From positions 22,627,173-22,691,172 of the forward strand of contig NC_066853.1 in assembly GCF_001640805.2 (NCBI RefSeq): DNA of 64,000 nt, given 5' to 3'. Position numbers and translations under genes: made by a program. Shown here piece after piece: positions 50,820 to 60,700 of the stretch. Below the pieces are notes generated by a model that ran no database searches, was not told the DNA's origin, and worked only from the letters and a program-made list of their open reading frames with translations. The stretch is from Lates calcarifer. Lineage: Eukaryota; Chordata; Actinopteri; Centropomidae. Every line of letters begins with the position of its first letter. Within the stretch, counting starts at the first letter, position 1.

Positions 50820-52738
50820 TACCTTGATAGTTCTGTCCAGAGAGGCACTGGCAAACTGGTTGTTGTCTTTGGGGTTGATGACAATCTGCATGACATAGTG
50901 AGTGTGCCCCTCAAACACCTGACTACACGCCCACTTTCTGTCCCAGTCCCACAGCTTAATCAACATGTCATCTGAAAACACAAACACACATATAAGACAT
51001 AAGTTTTAGATGCACCGTATATACAACTTTTTTGTGCTTACGTGAGTGTGTGTAGCTCTCTCGTACCACTGCTGGTGAGGATGTAGGGCTGTGTAGGGTG
51101 GACAGCGATACAGCGGATGTAGTCAGCGTGAGCCTCAAACATGTGAACTCTCTCCAGAGTGTTATAATTGAACACACGGATCTGCATGTCATCCTGTGGA
51201 GGGATGAAGAGATTAACAAACATATCTGTACATAATCAGAACAGAAAGACACACATTTATATGTCCATGGTCACTGTCTCCAAAGAGGAGCGTCAGCAGA
51301 GGAGCTGACTGCCTACTGCACTTTAATTAGAAAAACACACTGGTTCGATCTAGCAACACCACAATGTTGGGCTTACTTTATCTTAATTTATCATGGGCAG
51401 AAAACCAATGGGTCACCAATCCAGGATATACAATGGGTCATTTTGATTCTGCTCAAGCTTTACCTTAAAACAATCCTAAATGCAAAATCACTTGTACAAA
51501 CATATGGGTATGACGTTCAAAACTGAAAAAGATACACATCTCATGCATCTCAGTTTTTACCTAGAGATGTGTAATTCAAGCTTTAAAAACTTTTTCCCAT
51601 GTAAAAATGACACTGAAAAGAGACAAATATTAATCATTACGAGTTCATTTAATCTGTTTTCTGTCCTTTCCAATTTCTTATCAGTGAACACACAGAGATA
51701 AGTGAAATTAAAGTACTTACAGCTCCAGCAATGATCCAGTGTTTCCTGGCAACAAACTTGGCCACTCTGACAGGCAGCTCACACAGCTCAAAGGTTTTCA
51801 CCATGGTCTATGCACAGAAGTCAAGAAAGGGAAACATTATTAACTTTTTAATTAACATATATGTAATGGATAAAACAAGCTGAAGTGATAGTGTCTGTGA
51901 TGGGATGACTATGTGGTTATGTGAATGATTGATCAAGTGATTAAGTGAGCAGATAAATGAGTGATAGTGACCTGTGTGTCATGGTTCCAGACCACCACGG
52001 TGCCGCTGTAGAGGCTGACCACCATCCACGGCTCAGTTGGGTGGAGGTCCACGCTCTTCACCCGGTCTGATCGAGCCGTCAGCCTCCGCTTGATGTCCAA
52101 CCGCAGAGGCTGTTGAGAAAGAGAGAAGAAGGTGACCCTCAACAACATCTCCTATTCTGAACCAGTAGATTGTAAAAAGACTCATTAAGCAGAAAATAAG
52201 TTGTGTTAAATATGTTTGGGATCTATGCTTTTAATGCAGAGTTGTACATTTAATAGGACGCAAACACTTACTGTAGTACTGTAGTAACAATAACACACTG
52301 TAGTCTATTCTACCTCTGGTTCTGGGGATAGTTATGAGGAGGGGGTGTGTCTGTTGATACGTCCCATTCCACATTTTATATGCATGCCTGCTCCATAATG
52401 ACTGGGCCCATTCAAGTCCTGCCATGTCAATGAAAAATAGTAGTCTTTTATCTACTTTAAATGTGATGACTGTATGTTAAAAGTAAATGTAACAACCTGT
52501 GTGTCGTATGTAAAAATATGCTGGTGCTAGTTTTACTTTGTTGCTTTAAAATATGTTGTACCTTTTGGATTCTGTTGCATATGGTTTCTGAATGGATGAC
52601 TACTGTACCATTTGCATGGAGTTTACATTACGAATGGAGATGAATGGTAGAAGTTTCTGTACTAACAAAATAGCCACAAGAACAGCAAACAACAAACAAA
52701 GTTATGTTAAAGTATTTTTTTATTGTATTGCATACCAT
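41769..52738 (-). CDS. copb2: Coatomer subunit beta' (beta'-COP)
   Basis: Subunit of the COPI coat, which retrieves cargo from Golgi to ER and binds KKXX-type tails. Twenty-two coding exons join in frame: 52736-52738, 51972-52109, 51721-51807, 51067-51193, 50823-50971, 50307-50453, 49579-49678, 49342-49484, 48654-48853, 48374-48484, 47795-47883, 47602-47708, 47373-47516, 46981-47111, 46481-46688, 46036-46146, 45012-45226, 44818-44910, 44403-44583, 44184-44255, 41990-43087, 41769-41858. Product 1247 aa (human 906). Residues 1 to about 300 form the first WD40 propeller, about 300-600 the second, about 600-850 the alpha-solenoid. Arg17, Lys19, Arg61 and Asp208 line up with the dilysine-binding residues of yeast beta'-COP. 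The start codon is the last codon of exon 1. Exon 21 adds 366 residues; skipping it leaves 881 aa in frame. The acidic tail '[20 protein letters not shown]' is kept. Confidence 0.95.
41990..43087 (-). other. copb2 exon 21: 366-codon acidic expansion
   Basis: An open frame bounded by an acceptor (CTATACAG before 43087) and a donor (GAG|GTAAAG after 41990). Length 1,098 bases, phase 0 at both ends. The encoded segment (residues 853-1218) is rich in Glu, Ala, Val, Thr, Pro and Ser, poor in aromatic residues, with no recognisable domain and a look of intrinsic disorder. The usual beta'-COP has only a few tens of variable residues at this place. It may be a full-time exon, a cassette exon or a retained part of an intron. 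The absence of stops over 366 codons in the right phase favours real coding sequence. Confidence 0.75.
43160..43645. mobile_element. Teleost interspersed repeat in copb2 intron 20
   Basis: Includes 'GAGCACTCAGTAGCTAAAG' then 'CCAGATATTT', 'AACTCCAAATGAATGCTAATG', 'TGTGTAAATGGGAAGCTTTG' and the end 'GTTACTGCAGGTTTAAG', landmarks of a frequent fish repeat. A related but differently truncated copy is at about 57.5-57.7 kb. Class unknown. Confidence 0.6.
43838..43856 (+). promoter_or_regulatory. CTCF-like site, plus orientation
   Basis: GAGCCACAAGGGGGAGCAC fits the forward CTCF core (CCACNAGGGGGC) with one change in the core. It lies in copb2 intron 20 and points opposite to the sites at 26.6 and 35.0 kb. 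Confidence 0.45.
45536..46010. mobile_element. Teleost interspersed repeat in copb2 intron 16
   Basis: Contains 'GGATTGCCATGAAATTTTAT', 'GCATGCTAGCATTTTCACTG' and 'ACAGCCTCACAGAAGCACTAG' followed by a CTGCAGACTCTTG end. These phrases belong to a common fish repeat with GCTAGC/GCATGCTAAC words. It ends only about 25 bases from exon 16, so little unique intron remains there. Confidence 0.65.
47982..48357. mobile_element. Palindromic-ended MITE, copy D, best terminal repeats
   Basis: Lies in copb2 intron 10. The left end TTAAAGGAATATTTGACACT and right end AGTGTAGTGACATTTTGGGA in inverted sense (plus-strand text ends ACTATTCCTTTAA) form terminal inverted repeats with TTAA at both edges. Inside are 'GCATAAAGACTGGAAGTAAG', 'TAGCTAGCTCTGTCC', 'GAGCCAGGCTAGCTTTTTCC' and 'TTATGCTAAGCTAAGATATAC'. 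About 376 bases, no coding capacity. TTAA edges would suit a piggyBac-like target, but that is a guess. Confidence 0.8.
50789..50822 (-). promoter_or_regulatory. (CA)n directly on the copb2 exon 5 donor site
   Basis: Reading the minus strand, exon 5 ends AAG|GTAGAC and continues straight into about 15 CA units (plus-strand (TG)n at 50789-50818). CA repeats just downstream of a 5' splice site are known to bind hnRNP L and alter exon inclusion. Exon 5 is 149 bases, so skipping would shift the frame. Confidence 0.6.
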
Positions 52739-52890
52739 TGTTCCGCGTCAGTGAGTCTTTGCGAGTGTGTCCAGTGAAGAGCCCGGCCTCCCTGCTGCCC
52801 TCGTCGGGCTTCTCCGGTGGAAATCAACGGAGAAAGTTTTGAAACTAAGCGAACGAGAATAAAAACAAAGTGACTTCCGGTTCTGATTTT
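52739..52890 (-). promoter_or_regulatory. copb2 5' UTR and promoter region
   Basis: No TATA box. A site ACTTCCGG at 52872-52879 is the reverse complement of the ETS/GABP core CCGGAAGT, typical of housekeeping promoters. CpG density is raised at 52742-52850 compared with the flanks. The start codon context is CGGAACAATGG. Exon 1 has only the initiator codon as coding sequence, followed by the donor GTATG. Confidence 0.5.
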
Positions 52891-53475
52891 CACAATACAT
52901 CTCAAAGCAAATTCATAGACTACATGAAAAGAATGGAACAGAACCCTGGCAAAACCAAAACTGTAATCTAACTGTCCAAATTCATCAGCGCCAAAAAAGT
53001 AAATAAATAAATAAACGAATAAATAAATAGATAAATGCAGTAGTTATTATAAAATTGATCCTAGCATTGTAATAATCAGAGTTAAAGCTACCTTAAGTAG
53101 CTTAACAACAACTAAACAACAAAATACAGTGTCTATCTGTATGTCAAACTGTTATTATCAACAGAGATTCAGGTGGTGTAATGTATGGGTATAAGTTACA
53201 TACATATAGTAGATGGTTTATGTACACTACTCATGTATGGACATCCATGTGTACATTATTTACACCTTATACACTGTTAAGATTTACAGTTGATCCTGGA
53301 TAATGGATATGTTGCCACACAATAAGTATATCAAACTGTAATATATAATCTGTAAATTGTAACAACAGTTCTAATAAGTGCTGCAGCTATTTTAAATGTA
53401 AATATTTACTAAACATCCGTCAGTTTTATGATTTTCTGGTCCTACATGTAACCCTTTATTTGGAAGAGAAAATAA
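52891..53475. other. Intergenic spacer between copb2 and rbp2
   Basis: AT-rich with A-rich simple text (AAATAAATAAAT) at about 52998-53035. No gene or known element seen. Confidence 0.5.
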
Positions 53476-53619
53476 AATATTTCCGGTGTACATCTCCCTG
53501 TCGCTGTCCGACTTGACGCAGCTTCTTTTGGCGACGTGGATCCTCCAGCGCTTCCTGCGGGAGCAGCTCAAGATCCGGCAGAGAAGCAGAACATGCTGTA
53601 CCTGTCAGCTCGTAGGCTG
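53476..53619. other. Unassigned coding-like patch
   Basis: A short GC-richer patch in AT-rich DNA. Both strands are open across it (about 45-60 codons), with text such as 'QLLLATWILQRFLREQLKI' on plus and 'LELLPQEALEDPRRQKKLRQ' on minus. I recognise neither. It could be an orphan exon, a pseudogene scrap or a non-coding transcript start; it directly adjoins the MITE-like element at 53620. Confidence 0.25.
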
Positions 53620-53810
53620 CACTGCAAAAAAAAAAAATGCAGGCTTTACAGAAACAACCCACCAAGTTCACTTTTGTCTCTTGATCCCCACAATTTACCA
53701 AACAGATGGAGATGTTTGGATTCATACGATCTTTAGGTCTTTTGACTCATGCAAATCTTCCGGAGAGTTTCAGGTTGGATGACAGACTTCATCTAATTTT
53801 TTGCAGTGTA
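53619..53810. mobile_element. Small MITE-like element with CACTGCAAAAAA ends
   Basis: Left end GCACTGCAAAAAAA at 53619-53632 and right end TTTTTTGCAGTGTA at 53797-53810 are inverted copies of CACTGCAAAAAA. About 190 bases, no coding capacity. No clear target-site duplication is visible, so the call is tentative. Confidence 0.45.
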
Positions 53811-53941
53811 TCACCAGGAGCTTTTTTCTTCACAGAATTTTGTATAAATATTCAAGACACGAGTTTCATATATGAGGGAAACTTTCTGTTTCTCCTTTTT
53901 GAAGAAGGGACTGATAAAAAAGAAGTGTGGTAAGAAATCAC

Positions 53942-53947
53942 TTTATT
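53942..53947 (-). terminator. rbp2 poly(A) signal
   Basis: AATAAA on the minus strand, 83 bases beyond the rbp2 stop codon. It would give a very short 3' UTR of about 100 bases, which suits this small gene. Confidence 0.7.
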
Positions 53948-54029
53948 AGAGATGTACACTACATCATAAATAGACAGCAATGTGCAACACAGAGTGGATA
54001 GTTTTGAGCAGATGAGGTTTGGTTCCACG

Positions 54030-56056
54030 TTATTGTGTCTTCTTAAATACTTGGTGGCAGATTTTGTCGAGCACAGTGATTTCCTATAAGAGAAGATACA
54101 GACCTTTAGACTGTGAGTCCAACATGATGCAACAAATGTTTCTCATAGTTACATAAAGAGGTTGAGCTTAAGTCTCTATGTTTCAGATAGTGATTCATTT
54201 ACTGTTTTATCTTGCTTTCTCAGATCTCAGAGATATGACACAGATTTGTGTGATCCAACAGAGGGTTGAGAAAGACTTCAAAAGGCAAGAGAGGAGAGGA
54301 AGTGTTTCTTCTTTTGAGATTGCTTGTTGGTGTTTACTTTGCTGTTTTAATGTTGCCAGTATGATAACTAGCAAGAACTGATGCAGCTGTGCAGCTGTGG
54401 TTGCACAGAAACGTCTTGTTTCCTGGCAAATATGTAAAAACCTTTACACCTCTGTGTCACGCTCTCTCTCACCAGATGCAGCAGGTCTCCCTCGATCCAG
54501 TGTTTCCACCCACGATTTTCCTTCTCCCCCTTCTGAACACACACCAGCTTGTCCCCATCCCAGGTGACCAGTGTCTGTTATATCACCACACAAACACACA
54601 AACAATGGTCAATGCGTCTGTCTTTGCTGTTAATCATGACTGTTCTGACTACCATCATCCAGAGAACTTTCCTTGTTTTCTTCTTGAGAAAAATGTCAAA
54701 GAATTCAGAAAACAGTCCCACCTTGACTTTTCGGTTGTCCAGGCCCTTTGTGTGCTCCTCAAACTCCTCTCCCACGGTGAAGTTGACCTCGTAGTTTCTG
54801 AAGGTGCTCAGTGTGTTTGTTTCAAATTTGTCTCCGTTCTGGACGATCACCTTTGTCTGATGCAGATGGGAAGCTATCTTTCTGGTGGCAAAGTCAATGT
54901 CTGCAAGCAAAAAAAAAAAAAAAAAAAAAGAGGGGGATAACGTCAGTGGTGGCAGTGTGGTTTAGTCAGTCAGTTTGGCAAGTTTTATAAAGCCATGATG
55001 GTTTGGTGTGTGGTTTGACTTTTTAAGTCACTGCTTCGTGTGCACAGGCACACATCCACAGACACAAATGACACCACAGGCCACTTATTATGATTCCTCT
55101 CCTACTGTTCCTCCTGACAGTCTCATTTACCCTTTAAAAATGACCTTGCTCCGAGTCAGAATGAGCCTAAATGAGTTTCTTGGCCCCGCTTAGCACTGGG
55201 CCCTGCCAAAGAGAACCACCCACCCACACCATTTAGATATTCATATCCTATTTTCCCTAAAGTGAAAATTCAATTTCTTCCCATCACTCTTACAGATACA
55301 GCCCCTATATTTACCCATCTAAATGATATTTTGACCCATTTCCATAAGGATGTCATTTTCCTATCCGCTTGATGGAAATGAGGTGGAGCCATTCAGGATC
55401 TCCTGGATTTTGTGTGAGCTGAGCGTAGCAGGGTTGTTTTATGAATTGCAGATAGAGTCGTGAATAATGAAAGTGTTTCTGAGCCTGATCAATGACTCGC
55501 CAAAAGGAGGAGAGCTGAGCTGAGTGCTGGGCTCTCCTTTTTTCTTTCTTTTTTTTTTTTTTCTGGAAGTAACGACCTGGCCTGCTGCCTGATCCAGGGT
55601 CAGAATCTGTCTTCCTTTCCTGCAAATCAGGAGGATGAAAATGCAGAAAGGAGTGAATCAATATTTATTTGGCGTTATAACAAACGGCAGCCGCTCACAG
55701 AGCGGAGGTTAACTTGGCCTGACAGCAGCTCAATGAGGAAATGAAGCAGTACCACAACATTCCTCCTTTATCCCCCCCCCCCCTTGCTCTCTCTCCCTCA
55801 CTTGCACTGCTGCTCTCTCACTCTTTCTGTCACACTCATTCCACATTTTCTGCTCAGGTCTTCCCCTATACTTGGTTGCATCTTTAAATGTAACCCTGTA
55901 ATTGATCCCTGTTTTTAATGAGGCTTACAAGCCACATTCTCCCCCTCTGTTTCCCTTCAGTAGGCAGTATGAGTTCAACTTACCGAGGGCCTTCATGACG
56001 TCCTCGAAGTTCTCGTTGCTCACCATCTCCCAGCGTCCATTGTAGTCTGCAGGCAT
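54030..56056 (-). CDS. rbp2: Cellular retinol-binding protein 2 (CRBP II)
   Basis: Cytosolic lipocalin-fold carrier of retinol and retinal, in other vertebrates mainly in absorptive enterocytes. Four exons of 73, 179, 102 and 54 coding bases (55984-56056, 54722-54900, 54473-54574, 54030-54083), exactly the FABP-family pattern, give 135 aa. The family signature '[19 protein letters not shown]' opens the protein. '[10 protein letters not shown]' and 'QTKVI' point to RBP2 rather than RBP1. Lys41 (Lys40 of the mature protein) is kept. Residue 109 (mature 108) is His in 'GWKHWIEG', where mammalian CRBP I and II have Gln. Synteny with copb2 supports rbp2; which teleost duplicate (2a or 2b) cannot be told here. 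No break is seen. The start codon is the only one in frame before the conserved N-terminus. Confidence 0.93.
55200..55760. promoter_or_regulatory. Candidate element in rbp2 intron 1
   Basis: Apart from a poly-T run at about 55549-55562, this part of the 1.08-kb intron is non-repetitive and more mixed in composition than the other rbp2 introns. It carries GAGGTTAACTTGGCC at about 55706-55720, partly like HNF1 or nuclear-receptor sites, and CAGGGTCA at about 55595-55602. An intestinal enhancer is possible; conservation is untested. Confidence 0.3.
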
Positions 56057-56109
56057 TTTGACTGGTATATGAATGGAGGTAGCTGTTTGCCTTTAAGTTT
56101 GTCAGTCAG

Positions 56110-56158
56110 TGTATCAGAGAGACAGTTAAAGGGCCCAGCCCTTTATATACACTTGTGA

Positions 56159-56199
<41 letters not shown>

Positions 56200-56211
56200 G
56201 ACCAAAGGACA
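56110..56211 (-). promoter_or_regulatory. rbp2 core promoter: TATA box and weak DR1
   Basis: TATATAAAG on the minus strand (plus 56141-56149) lies 85-93 bases before the start codon, so transcription should begin near 56110-56120 with a 5' UTR of about 60 bases. A long (TG)n at 56158-56197 sits immediately upstream. Beyond it GGACCAAAGGACA at 56199-56211 matches a DR1 at 9 of 13 positions. A focused TATA promoter fits a tissue-restricted gene. Confidence 0.65.
56158..56197. repeat. (TG)n in the rbp2 promoter
   Basis: About 19 TG units, 9 bases upstream of the TATA box in rbp2 orientation. Confidence 0.95.
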
Positions 56212-57299
56212 GGGTCCACCCGATAATTCCCTCAGGACAGTGTGTGTGTGTGTGTTCTCTTTTACATAGTGCATTGTGAACACACTGCTTCACTCATGGC
56301 TGTTGCATGTGATAAAAATGCCCTATTACCTGCACTCCAGTGTATTTCCTCCACATAATTCTGTATCTGTTCATTAAGCGTGTGCTCACTGACTTGGATG
56401 CACTCAAGAGTCTGCTGTATGTTTTTTCAATACCCATTTCCTCAACTAGCTACTGTAGCTTCATCAATAACACATTCTAATGCACTAAAATGGAGGAAAG
56501 ATCGAGAGGAGCAGGGACAGAGATGAGTGCTGGTTACATTAGTTGCCTACAAGTTCATTTCTTGAGGCTTTTCTGGGATTGTAGTGGGAAGATTCCTCTC
56601 TTAAGCTCAAAGGAGGAAAGTTTGTTGACTCAAATGCAAGTCCACAATTGACAGAAATTCAACCCAATCCCAAGTTTCTGACCTCAAGCTCTCCGAGAAT
56701 ATCATTTCAAGATAAGACACCTACGCTTGAATGAGCTGGAGTTCTTTATCAAGCAAGAGTGAGAGCATATGTACACATACCGATGGTTTTGTGTGCTGCC
56801 CAGTGTTGGTTAATGTATAGTTCCTGCTTGGTTTGTAGGGGGTTACAGTGTTCCCACTAGACCAGATTTCATTATTTATGACAAATGGGAAATTGATCTT
56901 CAGTTTCCATGGAATGCTTCTCTCTCTCCTTTATCTCAGAGACCATTTCTCAACAGCATCAGTTATCATTACAGTTTACTCTCTGGATTCTCTGGATTGC
57001 TTTCAGGAGATAGAGTTTTCAAAGAGCATGTAGTAAATAAAAAAGAAAGAAAGAGAGAGAGAAATACTGAGGTCAAGCCTTATCTGGCCCATCTACACTA
57101 TGACACCAATTTGATCTTGGTAGTGGTGATGTGGTTGTATGTGGAGGGTCAAAGGTGAGGCAGGCGGTCTGTGTCATGGTTTATCAGAGTTGATAAGGTG
57201 CCTAGACCTAAAGTAACACTTATCTTTTATCAACAGGCAATGATGTGCATACAGTCAGTGTCCTATAATGGCATCAAGTAAGATATGGTAGAAATGCAC
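56212..57299. other. rbp2 upstream flank, proximal
   Basis: No exon. Contains a second short (TG)n at 56241-56254, a (GA)n run at about 57050-57062 and the DR1 site described separately. Confidence 0.5.
57146..57158 (+). promoter_or_regulatory. DR1 nuclear-receptor site upstream of rbp2
   Basis: GGGTCAAAGGTGA matches AGGTCA-A-AGGTCA at 11 of 13 positions. It is about 1.0 kb upstream of the predicted rbp2 start. DR1 elements bind RXR, PPAR-RXR and HNF4; the rat Crbp2 promoter is a classic RXR/DR1 target. Confidence 0.5.
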
Positions 57300-57700
57300 A
57301 GCAAAGTTAAAGCTGGGCTAATGAATATTTTTACATAATCAACTTGAAAAAGTAACAACATGCACAGAGTAAGGAGTCACTTGTAGTGACGAACTCACAG
57401 AGAATAATCACCAGACTCCGCAGCTTTACTGTTATCCCACTGTCTCATATCTGAGCAGCAAAACCAGAACACATACAAACAAACCCCACTGTGCATCACC
57501 TGTTTTGCAACAAAATGCATAGAGACAAGTTTAGTGACTAAAGTATACAGCAGATAGAGGGCTAGAAATGTCTACCAGGAGTTGGTAGAGAGCAAAATCG
57601 AGCTAAAAGGGGAGTGAATATTGGACTTCCTTTACCTAGGTGGACGCAAACAGGAGTGCATAGGCAGCTGTATGCTAACATTTTCACCCTAAAAACTTTA
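57300..57700. mobile_element. Decayed copy of the copb2 intron 20 repeat family
   Basis: Phrases 'CCAGGAGTTGGTAGAGAGC', 'GGGGAGTGAATATTGGACTT' and 'CCTAGGTGGACGCAAACAGG' belong to the same fish repeat as 43.16-43.65 kb. The left border is uncertain. Confidence 0.5.
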
Positions 57701-60700
57701 TAATGTGATAAGGCGTCAGTGTTGTGTCTTGTTGGCTGCCCTTGAGTGGCCAATAAATAAATAAACCAAGGAATGCAGCTGTAAAGCAAAAGCTGCAGCT
57801 TTAAAGCAAAATTTTCATACACGGTTATTGTAGTTGTAGAATGTAGACAGTAACTTTAAAGGCCCTGCTAACTTATTTTCTCACCACTGGTGACGGGGCA
57901 CTCAGTGAATGGTTTTTTTTTTTTTTTTTGGGGTCATCGCTCATCTGGTCTGAAGTGCTGGAAAAAGCTGGAAAAAGGTGACATCTCATTCTTCCCTGCA
58001 TCAGATTTAGCAACACTGAATTAAATTGCTGACATTTGCTGGGTTCTTTGTTTATTTTGTCTGCCCTGATACAGCAGTTAAGAGAGTTAAACTCTTATCT
58101 TAAATAAATAATGCCTCAGAATGTTTCCCCCCTAAACTTTAACTGTGATTATTTCTTATTCAGACATTAATATTTGATGTTATAGAGAAACAGTTTGGAA
58201 GATTTGAAACCAGATTTTTACGGATTTTAAGGTGCTCCAGGGATTTAATGGAAATAAGGAAAATAATAAATAATGAAATAAAAGATAAGATTTTCATACA
58301 GAATAAAGCAGTTGTGGGCAACAGATGCTGTAAGAATTACCTATTTAACCACATTTAAAGTTATCTCTGTGATTTAGCTGTTATCGCTGTGATTTAGAGC
58401 AACTTATATAGAGTATTTGTTGCAATTCTGTTCTTGTTGATAAACTCACAAGTGGCAGCCAACAGTGCACCAGAATCCAACCTGTGCACTGCCTGTATTA
58501 GTAGTATTTAGAACTTAGCTTTAAAAATCAAATTGAATGTATTAGTCTTGTGATTTGTAACCTAAACTATAATGCTGTTTCTACCTGACCCCACCAACTA
58601 CATACTCTACAGATTTACATCACACTTAAAAGAAGCTTATCAGTAACTTTCTGAACAATCTCAGTGACTAATACCACTAAGCCACTCTGTAGAGTGATAT
58701 CTATATAATCTATTCAATTGATATCTTGATCATTTTTCTCAAGCTTCACCTCAACTCATCTACAGGGTTGCAACATTTTTTCTCATTTCACCACACAGGG
58801 GCAATGTTGCTACATATAAGTCAAAGCTCCTCAAAACCAGAGGTAGCAATACTCTGTGCTCTGAGCAAAATAGTACCACATGTTATACTGTGATCAAAGT
58901 TAAGATGACACAGCCATCTGGCAACCAAGAGGCTGGCATGGTGGAAATCTGTTCTCTGTAGTTTGTTGCTTTCGTCAGGTGAATTGGACGGATTTTGTAA
59001 CATGTAGGAAAAGGTTAAAGAGAGGCGATAACTGGTTTACAGCGAACGTTACGACACAGAGGAGATCATTTGAATTGAATTTAATGATTTATAGAATGAC
59101 ATGAAAGTAAACCTGTAAGTGAGAATGAGACTGTACCCATTTGCACTTACATGCTTGCATGCTTGCATGTCATGTACACAGGGTGTCATATACTTATGCA
59201 AATGCGATTAGGGTAGTTTTAATAATGCATAAACAGCAGATTCATTTTTAATTCTGCCTAATTCATACCTAATGGCACATCCTGTGCCCCATAACCTTGG
59301 AGGCACATGCCCACACTCACTCACATCGACACATACACACTCTGTGTTGACAGTGGGTTGATCATACGCATGTGTGTGTTAAATGTAATTCAACATTTCT
59401 GCACAACCTGACTGCATTTCACACCTTTTAGCATAGTTACTCTGTGTGTGTTGTTACACACAGGATCTCATTTTAAACACACATCATATATTGTGGTCGT
59501 CAGGCTGTGAAGTAATCCTGCACTTCTATTTCCTGTGACTCTTCTTCTCTCCCCTCTCCCTCTGAGAGTTGAGTTTCCGTCTATCCCAGCCTAATATTAT
59601 AACAGTGAGATGTTGTGCATTGTGCTTGCATGCTGTGTCACTCTCCCCAATACACTTTCAATATCCTGTGTGATTCAATTCAATTTGGTTCATTAGTGTG
59701 CCATTCAAAGCGCTGCATTTCTAAGTCTTTATGTCCCCATGCAGCTCCCTCAGCGCCCCCCTCATCTCTCCCATCTCTTCCTCCTCCCTGTTGTTCCAAA
59801 ACATCAAAGGTTAGATTAATCACAATCCTCAGAGGAGACAAATGACTGAGAAAGTCTGCTCTTTGTTATGAAACCTTAGTCATGGATTTCAGCAGAGAGT
59901 AGATATATTTGTAATATATTTTCATCCCACCCATGGACTCTAATAGTGCGGTGTCTTGCTGTGTGCTTTGATGTCCCTGTGAGAATTGAAAGGGCCCAAG
60001 TGTTCCCACACGATTGAATGATTTTTGCTTTTATCCTCCTCATGGAAGCCTTTCTGGAAAAAAAAAAGAAAAAAAGAAAAAAAAGGGATTCAGCAGTGAT
60101 GTTACATACGTCAGTACAAGATGAAAAGTAGCCATGTTAAAGGATATTGTGCATACATATACGTACATACGTATGCAGAAAAATCCATTGTTATTCTCAA
60201 AAACCTTTCAGATAAAGGACAAAAACTAGGGGAAAGAAAGTCTATTTTATAACAATACGCTCACCAACAGTGTGCAGTCCTTTGGAGAGAAGAAAATAAT
60301 ATGTTGGACAGGTTGGACAGCCTTGATATCAATAGACAGTGCCTATTCAGGTGCCAAAGACAGATTCTCAGAACAACGTACCTGTGGAGGCATATTCTGT
60401 GTCAAGGTCACCCTGTGTGTGAGTGCATGCTGCTTCAAGCAAATGCCCAGGTCTTACAAAAACCCTCCTCCATGTCCTTTGCATTTGTCTCCTGCCATGA
60501 ATGTATGCATGTACTGTACTTGCTCGCCTGTGGTTGTTTGGTCCATTTATGCATGCTAAATGCCTCGCCTCGCCTGACCATCATCACTCTCCTACACGAC
60601 TTGCTTTGATCCAACCTATACCAGCCTGGTATCCAAGCCCATTCACTCCCAAGGAGCATAAATCAAATCCCATGTTCCACCTCTGTGTGTGTCATCCCAT

